From Bradyrhizobium sp. CSS354 (GTDB taxonomy: Bacteria > Pseudomonadota > Alphaproteobacteria > Rhizobiales > Xanthobacteraceae), in assembly GCF_029051725.1 (NCBI RefSeq), contig NZ_JAACFU010000014.1:1-64000 (forward strand): 64,000 bases of DNA. The letters are read 5' to 3'. Below the pieces are notes generated by a model. The model saw only the letters and a list, made by a program, of their open reading frames with translations, made no database searches and was not told the DNA's origin. This document shows positions 23,161-31,597 of this stretch, piece after piece (the first letter of the stretch is position 1; the number at the start of each line of letters is the position of its first letter). Both the position numbers and the translations under genes were made by a program.

Positions 23161-25146
23161 GTGGCAACGCGAGCTAAGAAAATCAACAAAGGCAAGAGCG
23201 GCAAGAAGAAGGCTGCGAAGGCCGTGAAAGCGCGGGCGCGCAAGGTTGCCAAGAAGGTCGAGAAAACCGCAAAGACCAAAAAGACGACCGCCAAGAAAGC
23301 GGTGAAGAAAGCCGTGAAGAAGAGCGCTGCGACGACGGCAAAGAAGGCCGGCAAGAAGGCTGCGAAGAAGCAGGTCGTTGCAAAGAAGGCGGTGAGGACA
23401 GCGACCAAAAAGCCAGCCAAGACTTCGGCGAAAAACAAGGCTCCGGCGAAGAAAGCGGTCAAGAACGCAAGGGTGGCTGCACCGCACGTGACCGCAGCAC
23501 CGGCTCCTGTCGCCACGCCGTCGAAAATTGCCAAGCCCAAAGCCCCGCGCGCACCGAAGTCCATCGCAGCGCCGCAGACCACCACGCCCGCGGTCGCCCC
23601 CGCACGCGACAACGTCTTCTACATCACGACAGCGATCGCCTATCCCAATGGCAGCCCGCATATCGGCCACGCCTATGAGGCAATCGCGACCGATACGTTG
23701 GCGCGGTTCGCGCGACTCGACGGCAAGGACGTGTTCTTCCTGACCGGCACCGATGAGCACGGCCAGAAGATGGTCCAGACCGCGGCCAGCGAAAAAATGT
23801 CCGTCTCGGAGCTCGCGGCCCGCAATGCCGGCCGTTTTAAGCAGATGGACGAGCGCCTGAACGTCTCGTTCGACCGCTTCATCCGCACCACCGAGGAGCA
23901 GCATCATCGCTCCAGCCAGGAAATCTGGCGGCGCATGGAAGCGAACGGGGACATCTATGCCGACATCTATGCCGGCTGGTATTCCGTGCGCGACGAAGCC
24001 TATTACGCCGAGGACGAGACGCGCCTGAACGACGACGGCGTGCGGCTCGGGCCGCAGGGCACGCCGGTCGAATGGGTCGAGGAGAAGAGCTACTTCTTCC
24101 GTCTGTCGACCTATCAGGACAGGCTGCTCAAGCTCTACGAGACGCAGCCCAATTTCATCGGCCCCGACTCGCGCAAGAACGAGGTCGTGAGCTTCGTACG
24201 AGGCGGCCTGCGCGATCTCTCGATCTCGCGCACGACGTTCGACTGGGGCGTCAAGGTGCCCGGCGACGAAGAGCACGTGATGTATGTCTGGGTCGATGCG
24301 CTCACCAACTACATCACCGGCGTCGGCTTCCCCGACGAGGGCGACAAGAACTGGCGTTATTGGCCTGCCGACGTGCACATCATCGGCAAGGACATCATCC
24401 GCTTCCATGCGGTGTACTGGCCGGCTTTCCTGCTGTCGGCCGGGATCCCACTACCGAAGCGGGTCTATGCGCATGGCTTCCTGTTCAGCAGGGGCGAGAA
24501 GATGTCGAAGTCGGTCGGCAACGTGGTCGATCCCTTCAACCTCGCCGACCAGTACGGCGTCGACCAGATGCGCTATTTCTTTCTGCGTGAGGTGCCGTTC
24601 GGCCAGGACGGCAACTACAATCACGAGGCCATCGTCGCGCGCATCAATGCCGATCTCGCCAACGATCTCGGCAATCTCGCGCAGCGCTCGCTGTCGATGA
24701 TCGCCAAGCAGCTCGGCGGCGTGCTCCCGGAGCCCGGCGAATTCAGCGACAACGACAAGGCGATCCTGTCACAAGCAGACGGCATGCTCGCGGCGTCCCG
24801 CGAAGCGATGGCGACGCAGCAAATCCATCACTGGCTCAATGCCGTGTGGGCCCTGGTGGCGGAAGCCAACCGCTATTTCGCAGGCGAAGCGCCGTGGGCG
24901 CTCGCCAAGACCGATCCTGTCAGGCAGAGGACGGTGCTCTACGTCACAGCCGAAGTCGTGCGCCAGATCGCGATCCTGGCCCAGCCGGCGATGCCGACGG
25001 CCTCGGGCTTGCTGCTGGACAGCCTCGGTATCCCCGAAGCGGAGCGCAACTTCGCCGCGCTCGGTGGGGCAACGCGCATCGCGCCCGGTACGACGCTGCC
25101 CGCGCCGACGCCGGCCTTCCCGCGCTACATCGAGCCGGCAGCCTAA
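23161..25146 (+). CDS. metG: Methionyl-tRNA synthetase with Lys/Ala-rich N-terminal tail
   Basis: This 661-residue enzyme charges tRNA-Met with methionine. The catalytic domain starts near residue 148 (FYITTAIAYPNGSPHIGH, with the HIGH motif) and contains TGTDEHGQK and the KMSKS loop EKMSKSVGNVVDP. The anticodon-binding helical domain follows. The first 147 residues are not part of any MetRS domain: they are almost only Lys, Ala, Thr, Val and Pro, with repeated KKA/AKK blocks like histone H1 tails. The tail has no Met after the first, and the frame is uniformly open with Lys as AAG, so it seems truly coded. Start is GTG 23161. C-terminal EMAP-like domain absent. TatD and MBL genes follow closely. 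Confidence 0.95.
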   Translation: MATRAKKINKGKSGKKKAAKAVKARARKVAKKVEKTAKTKKTTAKKAVKKAVKKSAATTAKKAGKKAAKKQVVAKKAVRTATKKPAKTSAKNKAPAKKAVKNARVAAPHVTAAPAPVATPSKIAKPKAPRAPKSIAAPQTTTPAVAPARDNVFYITTAIAYPNGSPHIGHAYEAIATDTLARFARLDGKDVFFLTGTDEHGQKMVQTAASEKMSVSELAARNAGRFKQMDERLNVSFDRFIRTTEEQHHRSSQEIWRRMEANGDIYADIYAGWYSVRDEAYYAEDETRLNDDGVRLGPQGTPVEWVEEKSYFFRLSTYQDRLLKLYETQPNFIGPDSRKNEVVSFVRGGLRDLSISRTTFDWGVKVPGDEEHVMYVWVDALTNYITGVGFPDEGDKNWRYWPADVHIIGKDIIRFHAVYWPAFLLSAGIPLPKRVYAHGFLFSRGEKMSKSVGNVVDPFNLADQYGVDQMRYFFLREVPFGQDGNYNHEAIVARINADLANDLGNLAQRSLSMIAKQLGGVLPEPGEFSDNDKAILSQADGMLAASREAMATQQIHHWLNAVWALVAEANRYFAGEAPWALAKTDPVRQRTVLYVTAEVVRQIAILAQPAMPTASGLLLDSLGIPEAERNFAALGGATRIAPGTTLPAPTPAFPRYIEPAA

Positions 25147-25159
25147 AAGCGTTCACACG

Positions 25160-25936
25160 ATGCTGGTCGACAGCCACTGCCATTTGGATTTTCCGGACTT
25201 TGCGGAGGATCTCGACGGGATCGTGTCGCGGGCGCGAGCGGCCGGCATCGGCCGCATGGTCACGATCTCGACGCGGGTGAAAAAGCTGAACCAGCTCTTG
25301 GCCATCGCCGAGCGCTACGATGACGTCTATTGCTCGGTCGGCACCCATCCGCATAACGCCGATGAGGAAGACGGCATCGCGCCGGACGAACTGATCGCGC
25401 TGACGGAGCATCCCAAGGTCGTCGCGCTCGGCGAAGCCGGGCTCGACTATTTCTACGACAACGGCTCGCCGGAGGCGCAGGCGAGGGGCTTTCGTGCTCA
25501 TATCGCCGCCGCCCGCGTCACCGGCCTGCCGCTGGTGATCCACACCCGCGAGGCGGACGAGGATTGCGGCCGCATCCTTGAAGAGGAAGCTGCGAAGGGA
25601 TCGTTTCGCGCCGTGTTGCATTGTTACACTGGCGGACGCGAGCTGGCGCTGAAGGCGGTGTCGCTCGGGCTCTATATCGGTTTCACGGGCATCCTGACCT
25701 TCAAGAAGTCCGAGACCTTGCGCGCGCTTGCGGCCGAACTCCCGTCCGACCGTATTCTGGTTGAAACGGACTCGCCCTACCTTGCGCCGGGCAAGTTCCG
25801 GGGCAAGCGCAACGAACCGGCCTATGTGGTCGAGGTCGCAAAAGTGCTTGCCGAAACACGTGGCGTGTCGTTTGACGAGATCTCGCGCCAGACAAGCGAA
25901 AACTTCTTTCGCCTGTTCTCCAGGGTGAAAGCTTAG
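25160..25936 (+). CDS. TatD family metal-dependent hydrolase
   Basis: This 258-residue TIM-barrel hydrolase has all the family ligands: DSHCHLDF (4-11), GEAGLDYFY (near 93), HTREADED (near 129), HCYTGG (near 154) and ETDSPYLAPGKFRG (near 204). TatD-type proteins are 3'-5' exonucleases or endonucleases acting on DNA or RNA. ATG 25160 follows metG by 13 bases, and metG-tatD-MBL hydrolase is a conserved neighbourhood in alphaproteobacteria. The longer frame upstream runs inside metG and was rejected. Confidence 0.95.
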   Translation: MLVDSHCHLDFPDFAEDLDGIVSRARAAGIGRMVTISTRVKKLNQLLAIAERYDDVYCSVGTHPHNADEEDGIAPDELIALTEHPKVVALGEAGLDYFYDNGSPEAQARGFRAHIAAARVTGLPLVIHTREADEDCGRILEEEAAKGSFRAVLHCYTGGRELALKAVSLGLYIGFTGILTFKKSETLRALAAELPSDRILVETDSPYLAPGKFRGKRNEPAYVVEVAKVLAETRGVSFDEISRQTSENFFRLFSRVKA

Positions 25937-25949
25937 AACTGGGAGCCGC

Positions 25950-26747
25950 ATGACGCTGACGCTGACGATCCTGGGCTGCGGCTCCTCCGCCGGCGTGCCG
26001 CGCCCGGCACTCGGCTGGGGTGCCTGCGATCCCAACAATCCCAAGAACCGCCGTCGCCGCTGTTCGCTGCTGGTCGAGCAGACCTCGGGCGAGGGCACCA
26101 CGCGTATCGTGATCGACACCTCGCCGGACCTGCGCGAACAATTGCTCTCGACCAACGTCGACCATATCGATGCAGTGTTCCTGACCCACGAGCACGCCGA
26201 TCAGACCCACGGCATGGACGATCTGCGTTCGGTCGTCATGCACATGCGCCGGCGGATTCCGACCTATCTCAATCAGACGACTGCGAACGACATCATGTCG
26301 CGGTTCTCCTATTGCTTCGTCTCGCCGGCGGGCAGCGACTATCCGCCGATCCTGACGGCGCAGTCGATCGAGGCCGGGGAAAGCCAGACCATCCAGGGGA
26401 AGGGCGGCGCGGTGACGATGACGGCCTTCCTGGTGCAGCACGGCAACATTCCCGCGCTGGGCTATCGCATCGGCGATGCCGCCTATACACCCGACCTCAA
26501 CGACATCCCGCGCGAGAGCTGGGGCGCCCTGGAAAATCTGGATCTCTGGATCGTCGACGGCCTCCGCTACACCAGCCACGTCAGCCATTTCAGCATCAAC
26601 GACGCGTTGTCCTGGATCGAGCGTTTCAAGCCGAAGCGCGCCGTCATCACCAACATGACGGCCGACGTCGATTATGAGGTGATCCGGCAATCGCTGCCGG
26701 CGGGAGTGGTGCCCGCGTATGACGGGCTGCGGCTGGAGACGCGCTGA
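25950..26747 (+). CDS. MBL-fold metallo-hydrolase (PhnP-like phosphodiesterase)
   Basis: This 265-residue protein starts with TILGCGSSAGVPRPALGWG, typical of the PhnP/RNase Z-like branch. The zinc motif is THEHADQTHGMDDLR (near residue 71). Later come HGNIPALGYRIGD (near 168) and SHVSHFSINDAL (near 208), with a further His. Branch members hydrolyse cyclic phosphodiesters; the substrate here is not known. It lies 13 bases after the TatD gene in one transcription unit. A short hairpin CCGGC/GCCGG at 26764-26777 may end it. Confidence 0.9.
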   Translation: MTLTLTILGCGSSAGVPRPALGWGACDPNNPKNRRRRCSLLVEQTSGEGTTRIVIDTSPDLREQLLSTNVDHIDAVFLTHEHADQTHGMDDLRSVVMHMRRRIPTYLNQTTANDIMSRFSYCFVSPAGSDYPPILTAQSIEAGESQTIQGKGGAVTMTAFLVQHGNIPALGYRIGDAAYTPDLNDIPRESWGALENLDLWIVDGLRYTSHVSHFSINDALSWIERFKPKRAVITNMTADVDYEVIRQSLPAGVVPAYDGLRLETR

Positions 26748-26912
26748 ACCTGCGGTGGTAATTCCGGCGAGAGCCGGCATACTCCTTGCTTGCGCTAGCC
26801 CCATCATGTTGATCTAACGTCTGAAAGACAGGCGCTGGGCAGGGGCGATATTCATGCAGAACCGGCGCGCGACGTGCGATCGCCGGGACCGTCTGAATCG
26901 CCTCGTGTGAGG

Positions 26913-27506
26913 ATGGGGATCGCGTTGGCAGGGGACGATGTCACGAGCCGGGGACCAGTGCGACGCGCGCTGGATCTCCTTTATCTCGGTGCGGGCTACG
27001 CCGCCGGGGCCTTCATGGTTGCGATCTTTGCAATCATGATGATCATGTCGATCGGGCGCCAGTTTGCGGTCAACATTCCCGCCGGCGATGATTTCGCCTC
27101 CTGGTGCATGGCCGCGATGGCATTCCTTGGTCTCGCTCACACCTTCAAGCGCGGAGAGATGATCCGCGTCGGCCTGCTGCTGGAGCGTCTTCATGGGCGC
27201 TCCAAACAGGTTGCGGAGGTCGTGGCCCTCGGTATTGCCGCCGCTTTCATCCTCTATTTCACCCGGCATGCCGTGCAGATGACCTACGATTCCTGGCGCT
27301 TCAACGACGTGGCGCAGGGCGTCGTCCCGCTTCCGCTCTGGATTCCACAGCTCGGGTTTTCCGGCGGACTCGTGATCCTCTCGATCGCGCTCATTGATGA
27401 AATGATCAGTGTCATCGGCGGCAACCGGCCGAGCTACGAGAAGGGCTCGCCGGACGAGACCCCGGACGAATTCATCGAGCGGATCTCACAGGGCGGCGGA
27501 GGTTGA
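26913..27506 (+). CDS. TRAP transporter small permease (DctQ-like)
   Basis: The 197-residue protein has the four-helix DctQ layout: helix 1 at about 27-50 (YAAGAFMVAIFAIMMIMSI), the conserved DDFASWCMAAMAFLGLAHTFKRGEMIRV region, and further helices near 95 and 140. Together with the next protein it forms the membrane part of a sodium-driven tripartite importer for an organic acid. ATG 26913 is likely; GTG 26907 or 26874 cannot be ruled out because the GAGG ribosome-binding site is very close to the ATG. Two bases separate its stop from the next ATG. Confidence 0.88.
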   Translation: MGIALAGDDVTSRGPVRRALDLLYLGAGYAAGAFMVAIFAIMMIMSIGRQFAVNIPAGDDFASWCMAAMAFLGLAHTFKRGEMIRVGLLLERLHGRSKQVAEVVALGIAAAFILYFTRHAVQMTYDSWRFNDVAQGVVPLPLWIPQLGFSGGLVILSIALIDEMISVIGGNRPSYEKGSPDETPDEFIERISQGGGG

Positions 27507-27508
27507 CG

Positions 27509-28822
27509 ATGGCCAATCTCGGCATGATCGAACTGTCGTTTATTCTGCTCGGCGTCATGATCGTGCTGCTGGGAAGCGGCATCTGGATCGCGGTTTCGCT
27601 CGGGCTCGTCGGCTTCGTAGCGATGGCGCTGACCACGAGCCTGCCGCTCGGCTCGGTGCTTGCGACCACGACATGGAGCGCAAGCTCGTCATGGACACTG
27701 GCCGCGCTACCGTTGTTCATCTGGATGGGCGAGATCCTCTTCCGCACCAAATTATCCGAGGAAATGTTTCGAGGCCTGTCGCCCTGGGTTCAGTGGCTGC
27801 CCGGGCGCCTCACTCATGTGAACGTGATCGGCTGCGGCATCTTCGCGGCGGTGTCGGGCTCGTCGGCCGCGACCTGCGCGACCATCGGCAAGATCGCGCT
27901 GCCCGAGCTCGACAAGCGCGGCTACGACAAGGGCTTAAGTCTCGGGTCGCTCGCTGGCTCCGGAACGCTCGGCCTGCTGATCCCGCCGTCGATTCCGATG
28001 GTGGTCTATGCGGTCACGGCGAATGTCTCCGTGCTTCAGGTCTTCCTCGGCGGCTTCCTGCCGGGCGTGCTCGTGATGGTGCTCTATTCCGGCTACATCA
28101 TCATCTGGTCGCTGCTCAATCCAAAAAAGGTCCCGCCGCGCGACCCGCCGATGTCGTTTCGCCGGAAGCTGCAGGAATCCGCCAAGCTCGCCCCATGCCT
28201 GCTTCTGATCCTGGCCGTCTTCCTGTCGCTCGTGTTGGGATTTGCGACCGCGACCGAGTGTGCCGCCTGGGGCGTTTCCGGCGCGCTGCTGCTGGCGTGG
28301 TGGAGCCGCACGCTCACACGCAAGAACTTCCTCGAAAGCATCATGAGCGCGACGCGCCTGACCTGCATGATCATGCTGATCCTGGCAGGCGCGGCCTACA
28401 CGACCGCAGCGATGGCCTATACGGGAATTCCGGCAGCGCTCGCCACCTGGGTCCAGGGCCAGCACCTCACGCCGGGCATGCTCGCGCTGTATCTGAGCAT
28501 CATGTACATCATCCTGGGATGCCTGATCGACGGCATCTCGATGATCGTCCTGACCGCCGTGATCGTGCTGCCGATGGTCAAGCAGGCCGGCCTCGACCTG
28601 GTCTGGTTCGGCGTCTATCTCATCATTCACGTCGAGATGGCGCAGATCACGCCACCGGTCGGTTTCAACCTTTTCGTGCTCCAGAATATGAGCGGGCGCG
28701 ATACCTTGACCGTCGCCCGGGCAGCATTCCCTTTCTTCATCCTGCTGCTCGCGGCCGTGTTCATCATCACGGAATATCCGCAGATCGTGATGTTCTTGCC
28801 CAAGCTCGCTTTCCCAGACTGA
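27509..28822 (+). CDS. TRAP transporter large permease (DctM-like)
   Basis: This 437-residue inner-membrane protein has about 12 hydrophobic segments. It carries the DctM signatures GLLIPPSIPMVVYAV, GCLIDGISMIVLT and MAQITPPVGFNLFVLQ, which line the substrate and sodium sites in SiaQM-type transporters. GGAGG at 27498-27502 gives a clear start. Gene order small permease, large permease, binding protein is a common TRAP arrangement. The substrate class cannot be deduced from the permease. Confidence 0.94.
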   Translation: MANLGMIELSFILLGVMIVLLGSGIWIAVSLGLVGFVAMALTTSLPLGSVLATTTWSASSSWTLAALPLFIWMGEILFRTKLSEEMFRGLSPWVQWLPGRLTHVNVIGCGIFAAVSGSSAATCATIGKIALPELDKRGYDKGLSLGSLAGSGTLGLLIPPSIPMVVYAVTANVSVLQVFLGGFLPGVLVMVLYSGYIIIWSLLNPKKVPPRDPPMSFRRKLQESAKLAPCLLLILAVFLSLVLGFATATECAAWGVSGALLLAWWSRTLTRKNFLESIMSATRLTCMIMLILAGAAYTTAAMAYTGIPAALATWVQGQHLTPGMLALYLSIMYIILGCLIDGISMIVLTAVIVLPMVKQAGLDLVWFGVYLIIHVEMAQITPPVGFNLFVLQNMSGRDTLTVARAAFPFFILLLAAVFIITEYPQIVMFLPKLAFPD

Positions 28823-28859
28823 GCGTACCGTTTTGAAATTGACTGTGAGGAGAAGTCCG

Positions 28860-29837
28860 ATGATCTCTCGTTTATTCCGCGCATCCCTGATCGCCGGTGC
28901 CGTGCTGGCCGCGACGCCCGCATTGGCTCAAACCAAATGGAATCTGCCGGCAGCGTATCCAGCCGACAATCCGCACTCCGAGAACCTCGTCGCGTTCGCC
29001 AAGGACGTCGAAGCCGCGACATCCGGCAAGCTCCAGATCACGGTTCATCCCGGCGCCTCGCTGTTCAAGGCGCCCGACATCAAGCGCGCGGTGATGACCG
29101 GGCAGGCGCAGATGGGCGAAGTCTTGCTGTCGATCCACGAGAACGAGGATCCGGTGTTCGGGGTCGACGTCGTGCCATTTCTGGCGACCAGCTTCCCGGA
29201 CGCCATGAAGCTGTATCAGGCGTCGAAGCCGTTGATTGCCAAGAAGCTCGATGCCCAGGGCCTCAAGTTGCTGTTCGTCGTGCCGTGGGCACCGCAGGGG
29301 GTCTATGTCAACAAGCCGCTCGCGACCATCGAGGACATGAAGGGCCTGAAATGGCGGGCCTACAATGTCGGGACCGCGCGCATTGGCGAACTGGTGGGCG
29401 CGCAGTCCGTCACCATCCAGGCCGCCGAGCTGCCGCAGGCGCTTGCGACCGGCGTCGTGAACTCCTTCATGTCATCAGGCGGCACGGGCTACGATGCGAA
29501 GGCATGGGAGTCGCTGAAGTACTTCTATGACGTGCAAGCCTGGATCCCGAAGGACTACACCTTCGTCAACAAGGCTGCGTTCGAGGCGCTCGACAAGCCG
29601 ACCCAGGAGGCCATCCTCAAGGCCGCCGCGACCGCGGAAACCCGCGGCTGGAAGGCCTGGCAGGACAAGAGCACCTGGTACATCGACCAGCTCAAGGCCA
29701 AGGGCATGACGGTCGAGCAGCCGAGCCCGGCCCTGAAGGCCGGCTTCCAGAAGATCGGCGAACAGCTCACCGCCGACTGGCTCAAGAAGGCGGGAGCCGA
29801 CGGCCAGGCGCTGGTTGAAGCCTACAAGAAGATGTGA
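28860..29837 (+). CDS. TRAP transporter substrate-binding protein (DctP family)
   Basis: This 325-residue periplasmic protein has a Sec signal peptide (LFRASLIAGAVLAATPALAQ, cleavage after ALA). The DctP fold is shown by NLVAFAKDVEAATSGKLQI, GVYVNKPLATIEDMKGLKWR (which includes the conserved segment carrying the carboxylate-clamping Arg) and ALATGVVNSFMSSG. AGGAGA lies 8 bases before ATG 28860. It is the last gene of this TRAP operon and is convergent with the acyl-CoA ligase gene, with 87 bases between stops. Ligand is probably a carboxylate. Confidence 0.92.
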   Translation: MISRLFRASLIAGAVLAATPALAQTKWNLPAAYPADNPHSENLVAFAKDVEAATSGKLQITVHPGASLFKAPDIKRAVMTGQAQMGEVLLSIHENEDPVFGVDVVPFLATSFPDAMKLYQASKPLIAKKLDAQGLKLLFVVPWAPQGVYVNKPLATIEDMKGLKWRAYNVGTARIGELVGAQSVTIQAAELPQALATGVVNSFMSSGGTGYDAKAWESLKYFYDVQAWIPKDYTFVNKAAFEALDKPTQEAILKAAATAETRGWKAWQDKSTWYIDQLKAKGMTVEQPSPALKAGFQKIGEQLTADWLKKAGADGQALVEAYKKM

Positions 29838-29924
29838 GGACGGGGGGCTTGACCAACCCGACGTGGTTGAAATTGCGCAACGACTTCGCGGCGACATGCA
29901 AACGCCGCGGAGGTCGAGACAAGC

Positions 29925-31574
29925 TCAGGCCGAGATCGCCCTCGTCGATCCTGCTGCGTTGCGCAGCAGGAATTTCTGGATCTTTCCCGTCGACGTTTTC
30001 GGGATCGGCCCGAACACGACGGCCTTCGGCGTCTTGAAGCCGCTCATATGTGAGCGGCAGAAGGCGATGATGTCGGCTTCGCTCGCGCTTGCGCCGTCCT
30101 TCAGCTCGACGAAGGCGCAGGGCACTTCCCCCCATTTCGGATCGGGCTTTGCGACCACGGCGGCGAACAGCACGGCGGGGTGCTTGTAAAGGATGTCCTC
30201 GACCTCGACGGAGGAAATGTTCTCGCCGCCGGAGATGATGATGTCCTTGGAGCGATCTTTGATGATGACGTAACCGTGCGCGTCGAGCACGCCGAGGTCT
30301 CCGGTGTGAAACCAGCCGCCCTCGAAGGCTTCCTTCGTCGCCTTGTCGTTCTTGAGGTAGCCTTTCATCACGATGTTGCCGCGGAACATGACCTCGCCGA
30401 TGGTCTCGCCGTCGCGCGGCACTTGCCTCATGGTCTGGGGATCGATGACGGTGACGGCTTCCTCGAGCGGGTAGGGCACGCCCTGCCGCCGCTTCAGGCT
30501 GGCGCGCTCGGCTGCGGGCAGATCATCCCAGCCAGGCTGCTCGGCGCATACGGAGGCGGGGCCGTAGACCTCGGTCAGGCCGTAGACGTGCGTCAGCTTG
30601 ATGCCGATGCTCTCGGCGCCTTCGAGCACCGTGACGGGCGGCGCGGCACCGGCGATCAGGCCGACGACGCGGCGGGCGGCGCCGCCCTTCGGTGCATCAG
30701 GCGCGTTGATCAGCGTGTTGTAGACGATCGGTGCGCCGCACATGTGGGTGACGCCGTGCTGCTTGATCAGCTCGAAGATCTTCGTCGGCTCGACCTTGCG
30801 CAGGCAGACATTGATGCCGGCAGCCGCCGCAATGGTCCACGGGAAGCACCAGCCGTTGCAGTGGAACATCGGTAGCGTCCAGAGATAGACCGGATGCTGG
30901 CCGAGTTGGCCCGCGAGGATGTTGCTGACGGCATTCAGATAGGCGCCGCGATGATGGGTCACGACGCCCTTGGGATTTCCCGTGGTGCCAGACGTGTAGC
31001 TCAGCGCGATCGCGTCCCATTCGTCCTTCGGCGGGATGGCGGCGAAATCGGGTTCGCCTTGCGCAACGGCGGTCTCGTACTCGATCTCGCCGATGCGCCT
31101 GCCGCCCTTAAAGGCGGCGTCGTCGACGTCGATCACGAATGGCTTCGGTCCGGTCATCTGCGCGAGCGCATCGGTGATCACGCCCGAGAATTCCGGATCG
31201 ACCAGAATGATCTTTGCGCCGCCATGGTCGAGCTGAAATGCGATCGATGGCGCATCGAGCCGGATGTTCAGCGCGTTGAGCACGGCACCCGTCATGGGGA
31301 CGGCGAAATGCACCTCGTTCATCGCCGGAATGTTCGGCAGCATCGCCGCGACGGTGTCGCCGACGCCGATGGCCTTGCCGGCAAGATACGAAGCAAAGCG
31401 CTTGCAGCGCTCATGCGTCTCCCGCCAGGTGAAGCTGCGCCCCTCGTAGACCGTGCTAACGTGATCGGGATACACCGCGGCGCTGCGCGCGAGGAAGCTC
31501 AACGGGCTCAGCGGCACGTAGTTGGCGGGCGTCTTGTCGAGACCGATATTGTACTGGTTCTGCCGCTCGCTCAT
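29925..31574 (-). CDS. AMP-forming acyl-CoA synthetase
   Basis: This 549-residue ligase activates a carboxylic acid to its CoA thioester via an acyl-AMP. The core motifs are SYTSGTTGNPKGVVTHHRG (near 185), YGLTEVYGPAS (near 317), GGWFHTGDLG (near 415), KDRSKDIIISGGENIS (near 433) and the catalytic Lys in KTSTGKIQKFLLR near the C-terminus. It resembles the medium-chain AlkK-like branch. GGGAGG before ATG 31574 fixes the start. It follows the fused TRAP permease by 23 bases, so the acid it activates is probably the one brought in by that transporter. Confidence 0.94.
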   Translation of the reverse strand: MSERQNQYNIGLDKTPANYVPLSPLSFLARSAAVYPDHVSTVYEGRSFTWRETHERCKRFASYLAGKAIGVGDTVAAMLPNIPAMNEVHFAVPMTGAVLNALNIRLDAPSIAFQLDHGGAKIILVDPEFSGVITDALAQMTGPKPFVIDVDDAAFKGGRRIGEIEYETAVAQGEPDFAAIPPKDEWDAIALSYTSGTTGNPKGVVTHHRGAYLNAVSNILAGQLGQHPVYLWTLPMFHCNGWCFPWTIAAAAGINVCLRKVEPTKIFELIKQHGVTHMCGAPIVYNTLINAPDAPKGGAARRVVGLIAGAAPPVTVLEGAESIGIKLTHVYGLTEVYGPASVCAEQPGWDDLPAAERASLKRRQGVPYPLEEAVTVIDPQTMRQVPRDGETIGEVMFRGNIVMKGYLKNDKATKEAFEGGWFHTGDLGVLDAHGYVIIKDRSKDIIISGGENISSVEVEDILYKHPAVLFAAVVAKPDPKWGEVPCAFVELKDGASASEADIIAFCRSHMSGFKTPKAVVFGPIPKTSTGKIQKFLLRNAAGSTRAISA

Positions 31575-31597
31575 CGACACCTCCCTCACGCGCCGGC

